Source: Deltaproteobacteria bacterium (GTDB lineage Bacteria > Desulfobacterota > Syntrophia > Syntrophales > UBA5619). Taken from it: a stretch of 16,485 nt of DNA. Shown here piece after piece: positions 13,717 to 16,485 of the stretch. The notes under the pieces are model-generated. The model was not told where the DNA came from, made no database searches, and saw nothing but the letters and a program-made list of their open reading frames with translations. Position 1 is the first letter of the stretch; each line of letters starts with the position of its first letter. The DNA lies in NCBI GenBank assembly GCA_026388365.1, contig JAPLJW010000333.1, positions 1-16,485 of the forward strand. The letters are read 5' to 3'. Made by a program: the position numbers and the translations under genes.

Positions 13717-14244
13717 ATGGATATCCTTCGGAAAAAGACATGGTCGCCCTACACCGCCGGCGCGTTGGCCGGCCTTCTGCTGGTCCTGTCCGTCTTTCTT
13801 ACGGGGAAATACTTCGGCGCCTCGACCACCTTCGTCCGCGCAGCGGGCTTCGTCGAGCAGTCCGTCGCGCCGGAGAAGGTGGCCGGTATGGCGTATTTCC
13901 TCAAAGAGAAGGTCATTGTCGATTGGCAGTTTCTGTTCGTTGCCGGGGTTCTCTTTGGCGCCCTGGCGTCGGCATGGCTCTCGAAGGAAAAGCGGGCGGT
14001 CGCCGTGCCGCCGATGTGGGCGGGCCGCTTTGGGCCGTCGCGCATCCGCCGCTGGATAGCGGCCCTTTTGGGCGGGACGGTCCTGATGTTCGGGGCGCGT
14101 CTCGCCGATGGGTGACCGAGCGGTCACGGCCTGAGCGGTCTGGCTCAGGTAGCCGTCAGCGGTTACGTATCCTTGATCTGCTTTTTCCTGGCCGGAATGA
14201 TCATGGCCAGGATCCTGTATGGAGGAGGGAATGGCCATGAATGA
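13717..14244 (+). CDS. YeeE/YedE-family transporter subunit, selenoprotein (Sec133)
   Basis: The reading frame from ATG 13717 (AAGGAGGAG upstream) passes an in-frame TGA at 14113-14115 and ends at TGA 14242-14244, giving 175 residues. Several TM helices are visible (about 11-30, 70-88, 112-128 and, after the UGA, ISLICFF-like VSLICFFLAGMIMARILY). The UGA lies in FGARLADG-U-PSGHGLSGLA, where YeeE/YedE proteins carry a conserved Cys (GCxSGHGxSG) implicated in chalcogen passage. Stopping at the UGA would remove this motif and the last helix. The partner half is encoded by the overlapping next gene. Likely cargo is thiosulfate, sulfide/polysulfide or a selenium equivalent. A normal gene finder would call only 13717-14115. 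Confidence 0.88.
14113..14149 (+). promoter_or_regulatory. UGA(Sec) codon and perfect bacterial SECIS hairpin, YeeE-type gene
   Basis: CCTGAGC (14130-14136) pairs base for base with GCTCAGG (14143-14149), a 7-bp stem closing the hexaloop GGUCUG (14137-14142). The loop GG begins 22 nt after the UGA (14113-14115), within the accepted range for bacterial SECIS. The loop is identical to those of the two UshA-like genes although the encoded proteins are unrelated. Confidence 0.88.
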
Positions 14245-14764
14245 ACTGCTGACCGGCGCCGTTACGGGAATCCTCTTCGGTTTCCTCATGCAGAAAGCCC
14301 AGGTAATCCGATACGACCGACAATTGGCCGCCCTGCGCCTCCAGGATATGACCATCGTCAAATTCATGCTCACAACGATCCTCGTGGCCATGGTGGGCAT
14401 CTACCTGCTGTTCGATCTGGGGCTCATCAAGCTTTCCATCAAACCGTTGATCCTTGGGGGCAACGTGCTGGGCGGCCTGATCTTCGGGATCGGTTGGGGC
14501 ATCGTCGGATATTGCCCCGCCACAGCCATGGGGGCCTTGGGGGAGGGGCGCTACGACAGCGCCTTCGGTCTGCTGGGTATGATCCTCGGGGCGGGGCTCT
14601 ACGCCGAGGCGTATCCCCTCATGAAAAAAACGGTCCTGACCTGGGGGGATTTCGGGAAGATCACCCTCCCCTCCGTTCTGGGAATCAACCACTGGATCGT
14701 GATCGTCATCCTGGTCGCGGCATTTATCGTCCTCTTCCGCTGGTTCGAAAAGAAGGGGCTGTAA
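14237..14764 (+). CDS. YeeE/YedE-family transporter subunit, second half
   Basis: A 175-residue membrane protein carrying the second YeeE/YedE repeat: MNELLTGAVTGILFGFLMQK at the start, then NVLGGLIFGIGWGIVGYCPA with the conserved Cys of this half, and TAMGALGEGRYDSAFGLLGM. AGGAGG at 14223-14228 is best spaced for ATG 14237, which also gives the usual family N-terminus; ATG 14231 or 14219 are alternatives. The start lies inside the preceding gene, so its translation is probably coupled to ribosomes that have read through the upstream UGA. Together the two proteins would make one complete split transporter. Confidence 0.9.
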   Translation: MNELLTGAVTGILFGFLMQKAQVIRYDRQLAALRLQDMTIVKFMLTTILVAMVGIYLLFDLGLIKLSIKPLILGGNVLGGLIFGIGWGIVGYCPATAMGALGEGRYDSAFGLLGMILGAGLYAEAYPLMKKTVLTWGDFGKITLPSVLGINHWIVIVILVAAFIVLFRWFEKKGL

Positions 14765-15018
14765 CGGAACTTCTGTGACATTGCTGTACGGCATCCCGGG
14801 GTCGCTCTTCGCGCCGGCGTCGGGATGCCGCCTGTGTTGTCCATGCCGAATCGTTTCAAAGGATTTCCCGGAAGTGCCTCCACACGCCAAGGCGCGCCTC
14901 TGTAAAGACAAATCACCCTTCCCCATGCCGAGCCTTGATCAGGCAGACCTGCCGCTTCCGCTCTCCGGCCGGGGAGCCACTCTTGCAGACGGCGACGCCC
15001 CCCCTTAAAAAACGGGTC
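14765..15018. terminator. Non-coding stretch with a long GC-rich hairpin
   Basis: No credible gene lies here. GGCATCCC (14790-14797) pairs with GGGATGCC (14822-14829) around a 24-nt loop, a candidate terminator for the YeeE operon although no U-run follows. A second GC-rich inverted element (CTCCGGCCGGGGAG) sits at about 14960-14973. The remainder appears featureless until the promoter at 15019. Confidence 0.4.
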
Positions 15019-15047
15019 TTGACATATTATGAGCATATGCTTATAAT
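15019..15047 (+). promoter_or_regulatory. Consensus promoter overlapped by a palindromic operator
   Basis: TTGACA (15019-15024), a 17-nt spacer and TATAAT (15042-15047) match the sigma70 consensus exactly. A 22-bp palindrome, 15026-15047, with core AGCATATGCT (15032-15041) and a single mismatched pair, covers the spacer and the -10 box. Such a site would block polymerase when bound; the DUF134 protein encoded next is the obvious candidate for autoregulation. Confidence 0.85.
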
Positions 15048-15067
15048 GCAAGAAACGGAGAGGGATC

Positions 15068-15493
15068 ATGCCGAGACCGAAATGTTGCCGACATGTTGCC
15101 GCCATGCCGGACAAGACCTGTTTCCAGCCACAGGGGATGAACGCTTCATCTATCGAGAAGGTGCTTTTGACCCTTGACGAGTATGAAGCAATCCGTCTTG
15201 CCGACCTTGAAGGGTTGTATCAGGAGCAGGCGGCGTCCCGGATGAACATCTCGCGGCAGACGTTCGGCAGGATCATCGAATCGGCGCACCGGAAGGTCGC
15301 CGATGTCCTCGTGAACGGAAAGGTCCTGAAGATCGAAGGCGGGGATATTTCCATGGAAGAGACGAAGCAAATCCGGTGTCATCGGTGCCGGCAGACGTTC
15401 AGCCTCTGTTGCGGAACAAAGGACGCGGCAATATGTCCGCATTGCAGAAAACAAGCGGAGAATCCCATTACTGAGAAAAGGAGAACATCATGA
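15068..15493 (+). CDS. DUF134 family DNA-binding regulator with C-terminal zinc-ribbon-like cysteines
   Basis: A 141-residue protein. Residues 1-95 match DUF134: MPRPKCCRHV at the start, LTLDEYEAIRLADLEGLYQE, then a sigma-factor-region-4-like helix-turn-helix (QAASRMNISRQTFGRIIESA). The C-terminal part is Cys-rich (Cys104/107, 114/115, 123/126: RCHRCRQTF, SLCCGT, ICPHC) and could bind Zn or an Fe-S or metal(loid) ligand. GAGAGGG precedes the ATG. The gene has its own promoter with an embedded palindrome and overlaps the NifX-like gene by the ATGA arrangement. DUF134 genes commonly neighbour NifX/NifB-like proteins in anaerobes; a metal- or redox-responsive repressor is my inference. Confidence 0.85.
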   Translation: MPRPKCCRHVAAMPDKTCFQPQGMNASSIEKVLLTLDEYEAIRLADLEGLYQEQAASRMNISRQTFGRIIESAHRKVADVLVNGKVLKIEGGDISMEETKQIRCHRCRQTFSLCCGTKDAAICPHCRKQAENPITEKRRTS

Positions 15494-15852
15494 AAATCGC
15501 TTTACCGGCATGCCGGAATCAGGTGGACGAACACTTCGGTCACTGTGAATACTTTACGGTATTCACCATCAATGACGATAACAAAATTATGGCGGAGGAA
15601 ACGGTTTCCTCTCCGGCGGGTTGCGGCTGCAAATCGAACATAGCCGAAACGCTGTCGCAAATGGGTGTAAATATGATGCTGGCCGGCAACATGGGACAGG
15701 GGGCCGTAAACGTATTGGATGGTTATGGAATCAAGGTTTTGCGGGGTTGCAAGGGCGACGTGAAAAGGGTTGCCGAGCAGTGGCTCTCCGGCAATCTGAA
15801 AGATTCGGGAATCGCCTGCGATCTTCATGAGCACGGATGCCACGAAGCCTGA
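15490..15852 (+). CDS. NifX/NifB-like (dinitrogenase iron-molybdenum cofactor domain) protein
   Basis: A 120-residue protein of the NifB/NifX cofactor-carrier superfamily: MKIALPACRNQVDEHFGHCE, YFTVFTINDD, then ETLSQMGVNMMLAGNMGQGA and VLDGYGIKVLRG. Stand-alone members of this kind bind metal clusters and are not necessarily related to nitrogen fixation; no nif genes are seen. Additional cysteines at 8, 19, 45 and 47 (AGCGCKS) and a His/Cys tail (CDLHEHGCHEA) are candidate metal ligands. AAGGAG precedes the ATG, which overlaps the DUF134 stop, so the two are co-translated. Confidence 0.85.
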   Translation: MKIALPACRNQVDEHFGHCEYFTVFTINDDNKIMAEETVSSPAGCGCKSNIAETLSQMGVNMMLAGNMGQGAVNVLDGYGIKVLRGCKGDVKRVAEQWLSGNLKDSGIACDLHEHGCHEA

Positions 15853-15982
15853 CGGATCCCGCGAGAATCCCTGAAAGGACACGTCCGTGGGCTTTTTCAG
15901 ATCATCCATCAACGGATTTTGCCCACCGGCGCGTTCTTTCCCTGATCGGCCGTGACGATCCTCAAGAAGGAGCGATTTTTTC

Positions 15983-16485
15983 ATGAATAAGACGCCGGCG
16001 ATACAAGAGCTCTTTCTGTCCTTCTTGCGGATGGGGTTGACCGCCTTCGGAGGTCCGGCCATGATCGCCTACATCCGCAGGATGGCCGTCGAAAAAAAAC
16101 ACTGGATTGATCCGGAAACCTTCAAGGCCGGGGTGGCCCTGTGCCAGGTCATCCCGGGGGCGACCGCCATGCAGGCGGCCGCTTACGTCGGACTCAAGGC
16201 GCGGGGCGTGACGGGAGCGGTCGCCGCCTTTGTCGGTTTCGGCCTCCCCGCGTTTCTCTTCATGATGGTTCTTTCATTTCTGTATTCGCGTTTCCATGAT
16301 TTGCCCGCCGCGACCTCTCTGTTTGCGGGTCTTCAGGCGATCATCGTCGGCATCGTCGCCAATGCCGCCGTATCGTTCGGCGGCAACGCGCTCAAGGGGT
16401 GGAGGGACATGCTCATCGCCGGAGCGGCGGCCGCCCTGTTCGCGTTTCACGTGAGCCCGATTCTCGTGATCGTGCTGGCGTCCCT
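15983..16485 (+). CDS. chrA: ChrA-family chromate transporter, 5' part (runs off the window)
   Basis: From ATG 15983 (AAGGAG at 15967-15972) an open frame runs to the window edge, giving 167 residues of a CHR-family membrane protein. The hallmark N-terminal block is FLRMGLTAFGGPAMIAYI, followed by GVALCQVIPGATAMQAAAYV with the conserved QxxPGPx-like segment, then a hydrophobic pair of helices. Members export chromate or related oxyanions. Only the N-terminal CHR domain is seen, so a one- or two-domain form cannot be distinguished. It follows the NifX-like gene after 130 nt and may belong to the same transcript. Confidence 0.9.
   Translation, partial: MNKTPAIQELFLSFLRMGLTAFGGPAMIAYIRRMAVEKKHWIDPETFKAGVALCQVIPGATAMQAAAYVGLKARGVTGAVAAFVGFGLPAFLFMMVLSFLYSRFHDLPAATSLFAGLQAIIVGIVANAAVSFGGNALKGWRDMLIAGAAAALFAFHVSPILVIVLAS

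Noticed and set aside
15870..15900. Possible terminator after the NifX-like gene (CTGAAA...TTTTTCAG)
   Set aside because: The outer arms are AT-rich with poor inner pairing, so I could not support a stable stem.
1..16485. CRISPR arrays, insertion sequences, tRNA or rRNA genes
   Set aside because: No regular direct-repeat/spacer pattern, transposase motif or cloverleaf was recognised; in particular no tRNA-Sec was found here.

Overview
The window reads as accessory DNA from an anaerobic, selenium-using bacterium, most likely a deltaproteobacterium (Desulfobacterota; Syntrophales-like is a guess). The reasons are a YedE/YedF selenium-metabolism operon, DUF3343 proteins, a DUF134/NifX-like pair, moderately high GC with AT-rich promoters, and above all three genes whose reading frame runs through an in-frame UGA followed by a bacterial SECIS-like hairpin. 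All supportable genes are on the + strand.

Region 1 (1-9145) is a metal(loid) and thiol-redox island: an ACR3-type arsenite permease, an exported thioredoxin, a CcdA-like electron transporter, then a duplicated module of UshA-like exported proteins and DsbA-like CPPC proteins, interrupted by a zinc-type CDF exporter and followed by a cytidylate-kinase-like/BON protein. There are three UshA-like paralogues (2519-3538, 4194-5231, 7099-8279). Copies 1 and 3 carry an in-frame UGA at residue 48; copy 2 has Cys48 there. The site is a CxxU / CxxC pair directly after the signal peptide. The fold resembles UshA/5'-nucleotidase, but every metal-ligand motif I can align is lost, so a redox or metal(loid)-binding role is more likely than hydrolysis. 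From memory (not checked), NCBI uses names such as 'UshA-like (seleno)protein' and a 'Sao' set (thioredoxin-like SaoT, DsbA-like SaoC, CcdA-like SaoD, efflux SaoE) for loci of this composition.

Region 2 (9146-13716) has a VKOR/DsbB-like protein and a selenium/sulfur operon (YedE permease, TusA-like protein, YedF, DUF3343) interspersed with decayed genes: a DoxX/MauE-like remnant, a frameshifted DUF3343 gene, a DUF3047-like tail and a radical-SAM remnant.

Region 3 (13537-14764) holds a consensus sigma70-type promoter preceded by tandem repeats, then a two-gene YeeE/YedE transporter whose first subunit has UGA in place of the conserved Cys of the family's GCxSGHG motif, followed by a perfect 7-bp hairpin with loop GGUCUG. 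Region 4 (15019-16485) has a second consensus promoter overlapped by a palindrome, a DUF134 regulator, a NifX/NifB-like protein and the 5' part of chromate transporter chrA.

Working model (inference): selenium or sulfur is taken up and trafficked by YedE/YedF/YeeE; selenocysteine is placed in periplasmic UshA-like proteins and in the transporter; CcdA plus thioredoxin supply reductant outward, DsbA-like and VKOR-like proteins handle disulfides, and ACR3/CDF/ChrA export or handle arsenite, divalent metals and chromate. selA, selB, selC and selD are not in this window and must be elsewhere if the Sec reading is right.
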